This document shows, piece by piece, positions 54,924 to 64,000 of a stretch of DNA of 64,000 nucleotides. The first letter of the stretch is position 1. The number at the start of each line of letters is the position of its first letter. The notes beneath the pieces are model-generated. The model saw only the letters and a program-made list of their open reading frames with translations, had not been told where the DNA came from and made no database searches. Origin of the DNA: Lacinutrix sp. (GTDB lineage Bacteria; Bacteroidota; Bacteroidia; Flavobacteriales; Flavobacteriaceae); contig NZ_JAQWGS010000008.1 of NCBI RefSeq assembly GCF_029238095.1, positions 62,001-126,000 of the forward strand. Direction: 5' to 3'. The translations under genes and the position numbers were made by a program.

Positions 54924-55763
54924 TTATTTTAAAAAAGAAATACTTTTGTTTACCACTAATTGTAGTGCTTCTGGCAAACCAATTCCTTCCCAAGGATGTT
55001 TAGAGTTAAAAACATGATTGGCATTTTCAACTGAAAATAACTCTGAGTTTTTATTCCAAAGATGAAGCGATTCTGCTTCATTATATTTAACTGATGCATC
55101 ATCTTTAGCATGAATAATTAAATAAGGAATGTTTAGTTTTTTTACTGAAGCTTTAATATCTAAACGCGCCTCATTTGCTTTAAAATTTTCGTAGAACTGG
55201 TAATTAAGTGGCATGTTTTGCTTTGTTCTTCCATTTAAAACATACTTAACACCTGCTTTCTTCCATTGGTCTAGATCTCCAATTGTTGCTGTTCGTTTTG
55301 CAAAATCGCAAACACTAGCCCAAGTTATTAGTTTTGTTATTCTAGAATCTTCTGAAGCTTTTAAAATTGAAATACCTCCTCCTCGAGAATGCCCAATAAC
55401 AGTTACATTTTTTGTATCTATCTCTTCTTTATAACTATTTTTTTTGGATAAGAAAAAATTTAAAACCGACTCTAAATCGTCTAATTCTCTAGTATAGTTG
55501 TTTTCAGCAAAGGCATCTAAATCTGGAAAATCTATAGGGTTTTCTATTGTGCCTCCATTATGTGAAAAGTTGAATTTTACAAAAAACAGATTTGCCTGTT
55601 TAAAAGCTTCTGCAACCAAATTCCAACTTCCCCAATCTTTAAAACCTTTGTAGCCATGACAAAAGATAACTAAAGGCTTTGGTTTTTTAGTTTTATTAAA
55701 AAACACGTCCATAACAATAGCTTTTGATGATTTTTGATGTAAAATCTGGTTTTTTAGAATCAT
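54924..55763 (-). CDS. Alpha/beta-hydrolase (dienelactone-hydrolase-like), probably cytoplasmic
   Basis: The 279-residue protein has an oxyanion region FCHGYKGFKDWG (about 34-45), the nucleophile elbow GHSRGGG with Ser126, an acid residue in the HAKDDASV segment and a catalytic His in ENANHVF. No signal peptide is seen. The substrate is unknown. Its ATG overlaps the stop of the upstream AddB-like gene in ATGA, so it is cotranscribed with repair genes. Confidence 0.88.
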   Translation of the reverse strand: MILKNQILHQKSSKAIVMDVFFNKTKKPKPLVIFCHGYKGFKDWGSWNLVAEAFKQANLFFVKFNFSHNGGTIENPIDFPDLDAFAENNYTRELDDLESVLNFFLSKKNSYKEEIDTKNVTVIGHSRGGGISILKASEDSRITKLITWASVCDFAKRTATIGDLDQWKKAGVKYVLNGRTKQNMPLNYQFYENFKANEARLDIKASVKKLNIPYLIIHAKDDASVKYNEAESLHLWNKNSELFSVENANHVFNSKHPWEGIGLPEALQLVVNKSISFLK

Positions 55764-58516
55764 TTTAGCTCTTTTTCAATAAAATTAATTTTTGGGTTAC
55801 AAATCTCAATAATCAGTTTTTTTAACTCTTGAAAGTAATTATTTAAAGTAACTTCTGTAATTAATGTATCTTTATTTCCTCCTCTAGGTTGTTCTCGTTT
55901 GGTAAATTTTAAAAATCCTGATTGTAAATTTTTAAAGGATATAATACCTGCTTCAATTGGAAAATTAAAAGGTTTTTGTTGGTTCAACATATAAGCATAA
56001 GCTAATATTTGAAAGCTTTTGCTATATTTTTTATAATCGCTAGTAACGTCTTCCCAATCTATTAGTGAAACTTCATTATCCATTACCTTCCCTGTTTTGT
56101 AATCAATAATTCTAGTGACACCATTATACTCGTCTACACGATCTACTGTTCCTTTTAGTTTAACTGTAAAATCTAATTCTGGTATATTTAATGGTATTTC
56201 TGCTTTTTGTTCTAGTGCTATTATTTTAATAGTATTGCCTTGTTTTAAATCTTCTATCTCTAACTTTAAGAAATTTTCTACAAAGCGTTTAGCAATTTCA
56301 AAAACAATAAGGTTTTTACCTTTAGTCATATCACCATCTGCATAAACTTTTAGAAAAAATTCTGAAACCTTAGAGTCTACTAAAGGCTTCATTTTCTTAA
56401 CGTCTTCTATTACTAAAACCTTTCCTAAAAAAGGTAAATAGAGCGCTTCTAAAGTGTCGTGAACTACCGTTCCCATTGTGTTAGCAGCAACCGTTTCTTC
56501 TACATCCTCAAGGTCTTTTATACCCAATAATTTTTGGTAATAAAAATCTAGCGGATTTCTTATATAACTAGTTAAAGACGATGGCGAAAAACCTTTTTCT
56601 GCAATATCTTTTAATTGATTTATTACAGCTTCGGTTTTAATGATTTCTTTAAAACCAGCTTCAAAATTTGGAACTTGAGGTGTTACAATTTTGTGATTTA
56701 TAGTATGAATATCTTCTAACTCAAGCTGATTAATAAAACGACTTTTTTCTCCACCAGTTAATACATCTGCTTCTGTATTATATAAAATATAGACGTTTTT
56801 TGCACGCTGTAGCAACCTGTAAAAATGATAGGTATACACAGCATCTTTTTCTTTATAAGTTGGTAAGTTATTTTCTAGTTTAACATCGAAAGGAATAAAT
56901 GAATTGTTGCTTTTTCCTGAAGGTAGAATGCCTTCATTTACACTAGATATTATTACGGTTTCAAAATCGAGAACACGAGATTCTAGCATACCCATAATTT
57001 GTAAACCTTGAAGTGGTTCTCCTTGAAAATCTAAAGTTTCGGTTGATAATAGCTCTTTATAGATGCTAAAAAGCGCAGAAATATCGTTAATATGGCTATA
57101 ACTTTGGTTTAAACTAAAGAGTTCATTAAATAATGTATTAAAACGATATAAATATTCTAGGGATAGTATATTGCCTTTTTTATCTAAAAACAAATGCTCT
57201 TTTATAAAGTCTATTATTTTAAAACAAGTCTCAATGGCAATTTTTGCATTATTTTGCCAATTACTAAATACAAATTCTAAAATTGAGTTATTAATTTTAG
57301 AATATGTTTTTAAATCTGAAAGTGATAAATAAACTAAATTGTTCTTTTTAATAGTTTCAATAAGTTCTATAGCATAATTTCTGTTGTCTAATACAAATAA
57401 TGGACTTATGTATTGATGAGATAGTAAACCAATAATATCTTTATAATAATACGTATTAGATGTTTTTTTGTGTAGAGAAAAAAGCTGTTCGAAAAGTGAT
57501 GCCAATGGGATGGAATTTAAAGGAAATCCCATGGTTATGTTTAGATTATCAATTTTTGAAGGGATTGAATTTAATACTGGTATTAGTAAATTTTCGTCAC
57601 CAAGTATTACAGCTGTGTTTTTTAAATCTGGTTTTAACTTAACAATTTCTTTTAATATAGAACCAATAGTTTTGGCTTGACCAATATTTTTGGGTACTCC
57701 ATAAATTTGAATATTCTTTGATGTTGAATAATTGTTAGTTATCCAATTAAAAGGGTTAGAATTGAAATACTTCCAATTTGCTTTATGCTGCCTTGTAAAC
57801 AATCCAGCGTCATGAATTGGATTGTTTATAAAGACTTCGTCTATGTCCCAGAACACATAAGCTAAATCGTTTTTTAGTAACTCTTGAATTATCGTTCCCT
57901 CTGCTGTGTTTAAAGCATTAAAGCCTAAAAAAATATGCTTTTGAGTATTGCTTACACAATACTGTTTAATTTTATCTACTGCCTCTCTGTAAATTAAACC
58001 TTGATAACCTATTTTTTTTCTTATCAAAGCCTCTGAATAGTGCTTATAATAATGCTTTAATTTATCCCAAAATTTAAGATAGTTTTTTACAACATCAGTT
58101 TTATTGTCTTCTAAAGACCAATGATCTAATGTTTTTATAGCACTTAAGTAATCGAAAATATGGCCTTGAGGTATAAGGTAACGATCAATTTCATTAAAAT
58201 CTTGGAGTAAAATTTGAGCCCATTTAGAAAAGGTTTCGAATGGTTCTTGATCATTTTTAGGTGTAAGTTCTATGTAAGTATTATAGAACTCAAATAGCAA
58301 TACTGTATTAGTGCTTGATTTTAACTGAGCTAAATTCTCTACAAATTCTTCAATGCTTATAATTTTTGGGGAAAAAATTGTTTTATTAACAACAACAGAT
58401 AGTTCTTGTCTTAAAAAGACACCTGCTCTTTTACTAGGTAAAATAAATGAAAGGTCAGATAAATCTTCACCTTTATCTATTAGGTTTTGTAATACATCTG
58501 AAATAAAAGAATTCAT
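55760..58516 (-). CDS. AddB-like PD-(D/E)XK nuclease / inactive-helicase protein
   Basis: The 918-residue protein resembles the AddB/RexB-type partner of RecBCD-like double-strand-break resection: an N-terminal helicase-like region (FILPSKRAGVFLRQEL) without an obvious Walker A, a middle SSVNEGILPSGKSNNS segment, and a C-terminal PD-(D/E)XK nuclease (ITRIIDYKTGKV; the acidic and lysine residues are in DYK). Its likely partner is the AddA-like protein starting beyond 61 kb; ompA-like and kbl genes lie between them. A terminator precedes the ompA-like gene. Confidence 0.85.
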   Translation of the reverse strand: MNSFISDVLQNLIDKGEDLSDLSFILPSKRAGVFLRQELSVVVNKTIFSPKIISIEEFVENLAQLKSSTNTVLLFEFYNTYIELTPKNDQEPFETFSKWAQILLQDFNEIDRYLIPQGHIFDYLSAIKTLDHWSLEDNKTDVVKNYLKFWDKLKHYYKHYSEALIRKKIGYQGLIYREAVDKIKQYCVSNTQKHIFLGFNALNTAEGTIIQELLKNDLAYVFWDIDEVFINNPIHDAGLFTRQHKANWKYFNSNPFNWITNNYSTSKNIQIYGVPKNIGQAKTIGSILKEIVKLKPDLKNTAVILGDENLLIPVLNSIPSKIDNLNITMGFPLNSIPLASLFEQLFSLHKKTSNTYYYKDIIGLLSHQYISPLFVLDNRNYAIELIETIKKNNLVYLSLSDLKTYSKINNSILEFVFSNWQNNAKIAIETCFKIIDFIKEHLFLDKKGNILSLEYLYRFNTLFNELFSLNQSYSHINDISALFSIYKELLSTETLDFQGEPLQGLQIMGMLESRVLDFETVIISSVNEGILPSGKSNNSFIPFDVKLENNLPTYKEKDAVYTYHFYRLLQRAKNVYILYNTEADVLTGGEKSRFINQLELEDIHTINHKIVTPQVPNFEAGFKEIIKTEAVINQLKDIAEKGFSPSSLTSYIRNPLDFYYQKLLGIKDLEDVEETVAANTMGTVVHDTLEALYLPFLGKVLVIEDVKKMKPLVDSKVSEFFLKVYADGDMTKGKNLIVFEIAKRFVENFLKLEIEDLKQGNTIKIIALEQKAEIPLNIPELDFTVKLKGTVDRVDEYNGVTRIIDYKTGKVMDNEVSLIDWEDVTSDYKKYSKSFQILAYAYMLNQQKPFNFPIEAGIISFKNLQSGFLKFTKREQPRGGNKDTLITEVTLNNYFQELKKLIIEICNPKINFIEKELK

Positions 58517-58527
58517 TGTATAAAAAT

Positions 58528-58558
58528 AAAAAACGCTTCGGTAAACCGAAGCGTTTTT
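58528..58558. terminator. Hairpin terminator between ompA-like and AddB-like genes
   Basis: AACGCTTCGG pairs with CCGAAGCGTT around TAAA, with A and T tracts on both sides. On the minus strand it follows the OmpA-family stop. Confidence 0.88.
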
Positions 58559-58584
58559 ATAAACTTATTTAATGGTATTAAAAC

Positions 58585-60015
58585 TTATTTTTTAAGTTTT
58601 ATTTCAGTACGTCTGTTGTTAGCTCTACCACTTCTTGTATTGTTAGGGAATAATGGGTAATCTTCACCAAAACCGTATGCTGTTAATCTATCGGTAGAAA
58701 TACCGTTTTCTATTAAGTAATCTCTTACAGCATTAGCTCTTTGTTCAGATAATTTTTGGTTCGTACTTTTAGAACCTACACTATCTGTATGACCTTCTAT
58801 TGTAAAATTAGAATCTGGATATTCCTTTAATATAGCAGTAATGTTAGTTAAAACTACTGCAGTTTCTTTCTTGAAAGATGACTTTCCAGAATCGAATAAG
58901 ATTGTTTTAGCATAGTTATTCAATTTGTTGATAACCTCTTGAGTTGGTTGAGGAGTAACTTCAGGACAACCGTCGTTAGCTACTGTACCTGCTTCATTTG
59001 GACATTTGTCAACATTATCAGTTACACCATCACCATCTGTATCAGGCCATGGGCAACCCATATTTGCAGCTGGACCAGCTTCACTAGGACACTTATCTTT
59101 AGCATCAGTTACGCCATCAGCATCAGCATCTGGACAACCATTTAAAGCCTTAAGACCTTTAACAGTAGGACAATCATCGCTACCATCTACAACACCATCA
59201 CCATCTGTATCAGGACAACCGTTAAACTCAGCTAAACCAGCTTCGTTAGGACAAGAGTCTTTTGAATCTTCAATACCATCACCATCTGTGTCAGGACAAC
59301 CGTTGAAAGCCTCTAAACCAGGAACTTCTGGACAAGCATCATTTTTGTCAAAGATACCATCTCCATCAGTATCAGTTCCTCCAAATCTTACAGTAAAACC
59401 TGCAGTGTGTTGGAAATGACTATCTAAATAGTCTTCAAATGCATGCTTATATCTTGCTTCTACTGAAAAACCTACGTTATCTGTAAACCAATATGTTAAA
59501 CCTAAAGAACCGTTTAAAGTTCCAGCACCATTATTATTATTACCACTAGCAAGATTTGTGTTATATGGACCTTCTTCTACCCAAGTATAACCACCACCAA
59601 TACCAACTGTTGGATCTAATTTTTTACTTTTAACCAATTCAGCAAAATGATATCTCACATTAGCATCAAGAGAATAGTAATCTAAATCTGCAACACGAAC
59701 ACTAGAAACAGTATTACCAAATTGACCGTACTTTTCTATTTTGTTAATAGAACCTGAAGCTTGTAATGAAAAGTTGTTTCCCATATACTTAGATACAGAA
59801 ATATTTGATAAAGAAGGTAAAATATTCCAATGATCTTTTACATTCATAAACTCATCAAAAAACTCTCCTTGTGGTGCGCTATCTCCTACTGGATAGAAAT
59901 CTACCGCGTTTATCCCAAAGCCTATAGCCCAAGGATTGTCTTCGTTTTGTGCATTCACATTACTAAAACTTACTACAAGTACTAGAGTGAATAATAATCT
60001 GCTAAGATTTTTCAT
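58585..60015 (-). CDS. OmpA-family outer-membrane protein with thrombospondin type 3 repeats
   Basis: The 476-residue protein has a signal peptide (ending about residue 22, SNVNAQ), an eight-strand barrel (about 25-225), five calcium-binding TSP3-like repeats with the DTDGDGI/V pattern (about 226-350), and a C-terminal OmpA domain (about 365-476, [14 protein letters not shown]). It is a major OmpF/OprF-like structural porin type. The start is the ATG at 60015; the nearby 60021 codon is TTG. It has a full promoter with a -33 TTG. Confidence 0.95.
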   Translation of the reverse strand: MKNLSRLLFTLVLVVSFSNVNAQNEDNPWAIGFGINAVDFYPVGDSAPQGEFFDEFMNVKDHWNILPSLSNISVSKYMGNNFSLQASGSINKIEKYGQFGNTVSSVRVADLDYYSLDANVRYHFAELVKSKKLDPTVGIGGGYTWVEEGPYNTNLASGNNNNGAGTLNGSLGLTYWFTDNVGFSVEARYKHAFEDYLDSHFQHTAGFTVRFGGTDTDGDGIFDKNDACPEVPGLEAFNGCPDTDGDGIEDSKDSCPNEAGLAEFNGCPDTDGDGVVDGSDDCPTVKGLKALNGCPDADADGVTDAKDKCPSEAGPAANMGCPWPDTDGDGVTDNVDKCPNEAGTVANDGCPEVTPQPTQEVINKLNNYAKTILFDSGKSSFKKETAVVLTNITAILKEYPDSNFTIEGHTDSVGSKSTNQKLSEQRANAVRDYLIENGISTDRLTAYGFGEDYPLFPNNTRSGRANNRRTEIKLKK

Positions 60016-60050
60016 ATTCAAAAAATTTAATTTTAAGTGTTAATTAAAGG

Positions 60051-60058
60051 CAAAAATA
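60051..60058 (-). promoter_or_regulatory. Promoter of the OmpA-family gene, -7 and -33 boxes
   Basis: Minus strand reads TATTTTTG (exact TAnnTTTG). Nineteen bases upstream lies TTG at 60078-60080, matching the Bacteroidota -33 box. It is the most complete promoter in the window, fitting a highly expressed gene. Confidence 0.75.
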
Positions 60059-60135
60059 AGTTGTTAAACATTATTAACAAAGACAAATATATAAAAATAA
60101 TAATTATTGTGAAAAAATGTTAAACCTTATATTTT

Positions 60136-61332
60136 TTATTTAATAATTTCTAGTTTTTTCCCAACCTTAATAAAAGCTTGAATAGCCTTGTCTAATTGGC
60201 TTTTATCGTGTGCTGCAGAAAGTTGAACTCTTATTCTAGCTTTACCTTTTGGGACAACAGGAAAAAAGAAGCCAATGACGTAAATTCCTTCTTTTAACAA
60301 CATATTTGCCATGGTTTGCGATAATTGAGCATCATAAAGCATGACAGGAACGATTGCAGAGTCTCCGTCAATAATATCAAAACCAGCAGATTTCATTCCT
60401 TTTTTAAAGTAATTTGTATTGCTTTCTAACTTGTCTCTTAATGAAGTGTCATTTTTAAGCATATCGAAAACTTTAATGGATGCTCCTACAATTGCTGGAG
60501 CTAGAGAATTTGAAAACAAATAAGGTCTAGAACGTTGACGTAAAATATCTATAACTTCTTTTTTTGCTGTTGTATAACCACCCATTGCACCTCCTAAAGC
60601 TTTACCTAAGGTTCCTGTAATTATATCTATTCTTCCTAAAACACCTTTATCTTCAAGCGTGCCAATTCCTGATTTTCCAATAAAACCTGTGGCATGGCAT
60701 TCATCAATCATTACTAAAGCATCGTACTTATCTGCTAAATCACATATTTTATCTAAAGGAGCAACCAGACCATCCATAGAAAATACACCATCTGTAACAA
60801 TAATTTTATGTCTTGCTCCATTTATGTTAGCATCAATTAGTTGTTTTTCTAAATCTGCCATATCGTTATTTTGGTAGCGGTAACGAGCAGCTTTACATAA
60901 ACGAACACCATCTATAATCGATGCATGGTTTAAAGAATCTGAAATTATTGCATCTTCTTTTCCTAATAATGGTTCAAAAACACCACCATTAGCATCAAAA
61001 GCAGCTGCATATAATATTGTGTCTTCAGTACCATAGAAATCGGCTATTTTTTGCTCTAGTTCCTTGTGTATGTCTTGAGTGCCACAAATAAAACGAACAG
61101 AGCTCATACCAAAACCATGAGTATCCATTGCATCTTTTGCTGCTTGAATGACTTCTGGATGAGAGGATAAACCTAAATAATTGTTTGCACAAAAATTTAA
61201 AACGGTCTCACCTGTATTTAAAGTAATTTCTGCGCCTTGCGGAGAAGTTATTATGCGCTCTTCCTTATAAAGACCATTATCTTTAATATCTTGTATTTCT
61301 TGTTTTAAATATTCTTGAATATTTCCGTACAT
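60136..61332 (-). CDS. kbl: 2-amino-3-ketobutyrate coenzyme A ligase / glycine C-acetyltransferase
   Basis: Cleaves 2-amino-3-ketobutyrate to glycine and acetyl-CoA in threonine breakdown. The 398-residue PLP enzyme carries Lys244 ([15 protein letters not shown]), the DECHATGF motif with the PLP aspartate, and HASIIDG. No threonine dehydrogenase gene is adjacent. A related acyl-CoA/amino-acid condensing role (AONS family) cannot be excluded. Confidence 0.95.
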   Translation of the reverse strand: MYGNIQEYLKQEIQDIKDNGLYKEERIITSPQGAEITLNTGETVLNFCANNYLGLSSHPEVIQAAKDAMDTHGFGMSSVRFICGTQDIHKELEQKIADFYGTEDTILYAAAFDANGGVFEPLLGKEDAIISDSLNHASIIDGVRLCKAARYRYQNNDMADLEKQLIDANINGARHKIIVTDGVFSMDGLVAPLDKICDLADKYDALVMIDECHATGFIGKSGIGTLEDKGVLGRIDIITGTLGKALGGAMGGYTTAKKEVIDILRQRSRPYLFSNSLAPAIVGASIKVFDMLKNDTSLRDKLESNTNYFKKGMKSAGFDIIDGDSAIVPVMLYDAQLSQTMANMLLKEGIYVIGFFFPVVPKGKARIRVQLSAAHDKSQLDKAIQAFIKVGKKLEIIK

Positions 61333-61372
61333 GTTTTTTCTATTAGTTGTTTAATGCAAATTTATAAAACTA

Positions 61373-64000
61373 TTAATTATAAGTTTTAATTGTAACGTCC
61401 TTATTAATGAATAAAAGTATTTTTTGAGAAACCTTAAAACCCATCTCTTCTAAAATATCTTGATAATCTTGTAATTGATGTTGATATTTTGGGTTATGCA
61501 ATCCTGTTTTATAGTCTACAATTACCACCTCGTTTTTATTGTTTATAACTAATCTGTCTGGTCTATAAATTTTTCCAGTTTTAGAAATAATATCGCGTTC
61601 GTTATATATGTTGCTGTTTTCAGTATACAAGTGGTTTAATTCTGGGTGGTTTATAATTTGTAAAATTGATGCTTTTAAGACCTTTGCTTGCTTTTTATTT
61701 ATTATTCCAGAACTTTCAAAATCTTTAATGGCAAAATCTACATCACGCTCCACTTTTATATGCTCCATAATATCATGTATTAGATTTCCTTTTTCTAGAG
61801 CGTCTTCTTGTTTAGTGTCCCAAAGGTATCCTGAATTTGCAATTATCTTTATATTGTGGTCTTGTTTTGCTGTAGAAATAAATTCTTGTTGTTCTATTGT
61901 TTCTATGTTTTGCTTTACTTTTTTTGTGTCTAGCTTTTCTGGAATACCAAAGCTATAAACAGTTTTGTTATCATTCCACTCTCCAATATTCATTAAATAA
62001 TCTATTAATAATGCAGAATATGATTTTAAATTCACTTCGCCTTTATTATTAACGTCTTTCTTACCTATGATATAAAGTTGCTCTATAGGTCTTGTTAATG
62101 TTACATATAAAAGATTTAAACTATCGAGTTCTAATTCGGCTTGATGTTTTGCATAAATAGTATGGCCTTGTGCTCCGTAGTTTTCGAAAGCACTCCCATA
62201 ATTTAATAAAGCATAATTGAAGCCATTATAGTTTTCTGGATTTACAGGAAACCATTCTTTGGGTTCAATGTCTTCATATATCTTAATATCTGCATACGGA
62301 AAAATAACAACTGGAAACTCTAAACCTTTAGATTTATGAATAGTCATTATTTGAATAGCGTCTTGCTCTTGAGGAGAAACAATACTTAGTTTATCTTTCT
62401 TAGTGTTGAAATACTCCAGAAACGCATTTAAATCTGAAATATTTTTTTGTGAATATTCTAAAACAATATCTAAATAAAACTGAACATATGCGTTTGAATG
62501 CTCAACTAAACCGAAGCACCTCACAACAGTTTCTACTAAATCAAACAAACCTTGTTGTACTAATTGATTTGGATTAATATAAATTTCGAAGGCTTCAAAG
62601 CTTTTAAAGAAAGCTTCAAGATTTAAAAAAACATGCTTTTTATAGAAAGTGTGTTTGTCTTTAATATTGTATTTATCGGCTAAAAAGCTAAGAATGTTAA
62701 CCTTACATTCTGTATCGTTTGGGTTTGACAAAACGTTAAGCACATGGTTTATTAATTTTACTTCTGGTGCATTATTAATAAGCATGGTTTCACTAGACGT
62801 GATTTTTAGGTTTTTACTACTTAAAAACTCTGCTATAGCAATACCATGTTTTTTCTTTCGAACTAGAATACAAATATCTTTTAAAGCGTAACCATTTTTT
62901 TGACACGATAAAATAGTCTCTAGTACATGCTGTGTATACACGCTATCTTTATCATCATCGTCTTCAAGATCTATAAAATTAAGGTTTACATAACCTTCGT
63001 TTTTTACAAATGGTTTTTGATGTGATTGTTCGTATAATTTTGCGTAATCTTCATTACTAAAAACCTGTTTAGAAAGATGTTTAAAAAAGGCATTATTAAA
63101 ATTAACGATAGTTTCTGAACTTCTGTAGTTAGACTCTAAGTTTTTAACATCTTGTTCAACTTGAAATGGTTTCGACGTTTTATTAAACAGTTCCATAAAC
63201 TGTTCTGCTTTTCCGCCACGCCATCTATAAATAGCTTGTTTAGCATCGCCAACAATCATGGCTGTACCTTTTTCGGCTTTTATGTTTTGCCCAGACAATG
63301 AATTATCTACCAACGGAATTAAATTCTCCCACTGTAATTGTGAAGTGTCTTGAAATTCGTCTATAAAATAATGCTTAAACTTTTCTCCCATTCGCTCATA
63401 AATAAAAGGCGTTGGTTGATCTTTTATTTCGTTAGCGATAATAGCGTTAAATTCGCTAATTAGCATTTTATTCTCTTCGGTTTTAATAGCAATTAACTCT
63501 TTATTTATGGCTGTTAAAACAGATAAAGGTGTGAGGTTTTTGTAAATAGCAATTGGTAAAAGATAGCGTTCTGGCAAACTAGTAGATGTATTAAACAACT
63601 CTTTTAATTCTTCAATAATGTTATCTATATTTTTTTTAGTTTCAAGTGTCGCTTTTCCTCCATAATACTTTTCGCTTTCGAGGTTTTGTATTAATCGTCC
63701 TTTAAAATTTAAATCCTTAATTCTAAGGGCTTTCATTTTTAAAAAATGATTTGGTAAATCTGAATAACTAAAATGATTATAAGGTATGTTGTTTAATTCA
63801 ATAAGATTTATAGCTTTTTCTGCTAAGATTAAACATTCGTTTTCAACATTTTTTATAGTTTCTTTTAAACTTGTTTTTAATGTTGTAAAATCATAAAGTG
63901 TTTTATCGTTTAACGTTTTTACAAAATCTAAGTCACTTTCTTTAGTTAATAATTTAGCAATTTTATTAAAATCTAAACTAACGTCCCAACTTTTATCGTC
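61373..64000 (-). CDS. AddA-like UvrD-family helicase-nuclease, N-terminus outside window
   Basis: The frame is open to the last base, so the gene continues upstream beyond 64000; about 875 C-terminal residues are visible. Helicase superfamily 1 motifs seen are FIDEFQDTSQLQWENL (II), GDAKQAIYRWRGG (III), HKSKGLEFPVVIFPY (V) and LYVTLTRPIEQL (VI). A PD-(D/E)XK nuclease closes the protein (PDRLVINNKNEVVIVDYKTG). It is the likely partner of the AddB-like nuclease at 55760-58516. Walker A is not in the window. The internal ATG at 63736 is not the start. Confidence 0.94.
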   Translation of the reverse strand, partial: DDKSWDVSLDFNKIAKLLTKESDLDFVKTLNDKTLYDFTTLKTSLKETIKNVENECLILAEKAINLIELNNIPYNHFSYSDLPNHFLKMKALRIKDLNFKGRLIQNLESEKYYGGKATLETKKNIDNIIEELKELFNTSTSLPERYLLPIAIYKNLTPLSVLTAINKELIAIKTEENKMLISEFNAIIANEIKDQPTPFIYERMGEKFKHYFIDEFQDTSQLQWENLIPLVDNSLSGQNIKAEKGTAMIVGDAKQAIYRWRGGKAEQFMELFNKTSKPFQVEQDVKNLESNYRSSETIVNFNNAFFKHLSKQVFSNEDYAKLYEQSHQKPFVKNEGYVNLNFIDLEDDDDKDSVYTQHVLETILSCQKNGYALKDICILVRKKKHGIAIAEFLSSKNLKITSSETMLINNAPEVKLINHVLNVLSNPNDTECKVNILSFLADKYNIKDKHTFYKKHVFLNLEAFFKSFEAFEIYINPNQLVQQGLFDLVETVVRCFGLVEHSNAYVQFYLDIVLEYSQKNISDLNAFLEYFNTKKDKLSIVSPQEQDAIQIMTIHKSKGLEFPVVIFPYADIKIYEDIEPKEWFPVNPENYNGFNYALLNYGSAFENYGAQGHTIYAKHQAELELDSLNLLYVTLTRPIEQLYIIGKKDVNNKGEVNLKSYSALLIDYLMNIGEWNDNKTVYSFGIPEKLDTKKVKQNIETIEQQEFISTAKQDHNIKIIANSGYLWDTKQEDALEKGNLIHDIMEHIKVERDVDFAIKDFESSGIINKKQAKVLKASILQIINHPELNHLYTENSNIYNERDIISKTGKIYRPDRLVINNKNEVVIVDYKTGLHNPKYQHQLQDYQDILEEMGFKVSQKILLFINKDVTIKTYN

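Noticed and set aside
58930-59370. Tandem DNA repeats resembling a CRISPR or satellite array
   Set aside because: The repeats are coding (calcium-binding DTDGDG units) with unequal spacing and no spacer-repeat structure.
59006-59419. 137-residue plus-strand frame rich in Ser-Pro repeats
   Set aside because: It is the antisense image of the thrombospondin type 3 repeats of the OmpA-family gene and has no promoter or start context.
61608-61958. 116-residue plus-strand frame
   Set aside because: It lies antisense inside the AddA-like gene, whose protein matches a known family throughout.

Overview
The window is a chromosome segment of a low-GC member of the Bacteroidota, most likely a marine Flavobacteriaceae. 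The evidence is: at least 14 copies of the Bacteroidota -7 promoter element TAnnTTTG at sensible distances from starts; four TonB-dependent receptors; the type IX secretion gene porZ and a T9SS sorting-domain remnant; a DUF4270 lipoprotein; a split atpDC locus; a long IleS2-type isoleucyl-tRNA synthetase; and the family gene orders porZ-recO and panC-panD / GT5-DUF4270-glmS. No gene-free stretch exceeds about 300 bases. No phage, insertion sequence, CRISPR array or rRNA was seen. One tRNA (Ala, GGC) is present.

Layout. 1-4.7 kb: 3' end of pgi, a TonB-dependent receptor, a small four-helix membrane protein. 4.8-13.4 kb (minus strand): a DksA-like protein, ileS, then panC-panD-flippase-like protein-esterase-radA. 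13.6-18 kb (plus): lone GT5 domain, DUF4270 lipoprotein, glmS. 18.2-24.5 kb (plus): TonB receptor with SGNH-hydrolase lipoprotein, then atpD-atpC. 24.6-31.5 kb: umuC-umuD in reversed order, a tiny membrane protein, a MocR-type regulator diverging from a BtuB-like TonB receptor, a JmjC/cupin-like protein and a frameshifted outer-membrane protein gene. 31.5-40 kb: recX, a deleted T9SS cargo gene, a haem-type TonB receptor, recO, porZ, gdhA and a stump of a cystathionine gamma-synthase gene. 40-51 kb: small metabolic genes, yicC-gmk-nadD, CMD and OsmC redox genes, recJ, OmpA-like, MFS and peptidoglycan-binding proteins. 51-64 kb: lpxH, a structured RNA candidate, queD coupled to an unrecorded 33-residue membrane protein, a MATE exporter, a frameshifted universal stress gene, tRNA-Ala, an alpha/beta hydrolase, an AddB-like nuclease, an OmpA/thrombospondin-repeat protein, kbl and the 3' part of an AddA-like helicase-nuclease.

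Themes. Envelope work dominates: outer-membrane import (four receptors), lipid A and amino-sugar precursors (lpxH, glmS), T9SS (porZ) and OmpA anchors. DNA repair is also dense: radA, umuCD, recX, recO, recJ and the AddAB-like pair. Four genes are broken, two by large internal or 3' losses and two by single-base shifts.

I did not find a convincing wholly new system. The best leads are the three-stem RNA element near 52 kb, the 33-residue protein coupled to queD, the lone GT5 domain without its nucleotide-sugar motif fixed between pan genes and glmS, and a MocR-type regulator that has lost the PLP-binding lysine next to a TonB receptor.
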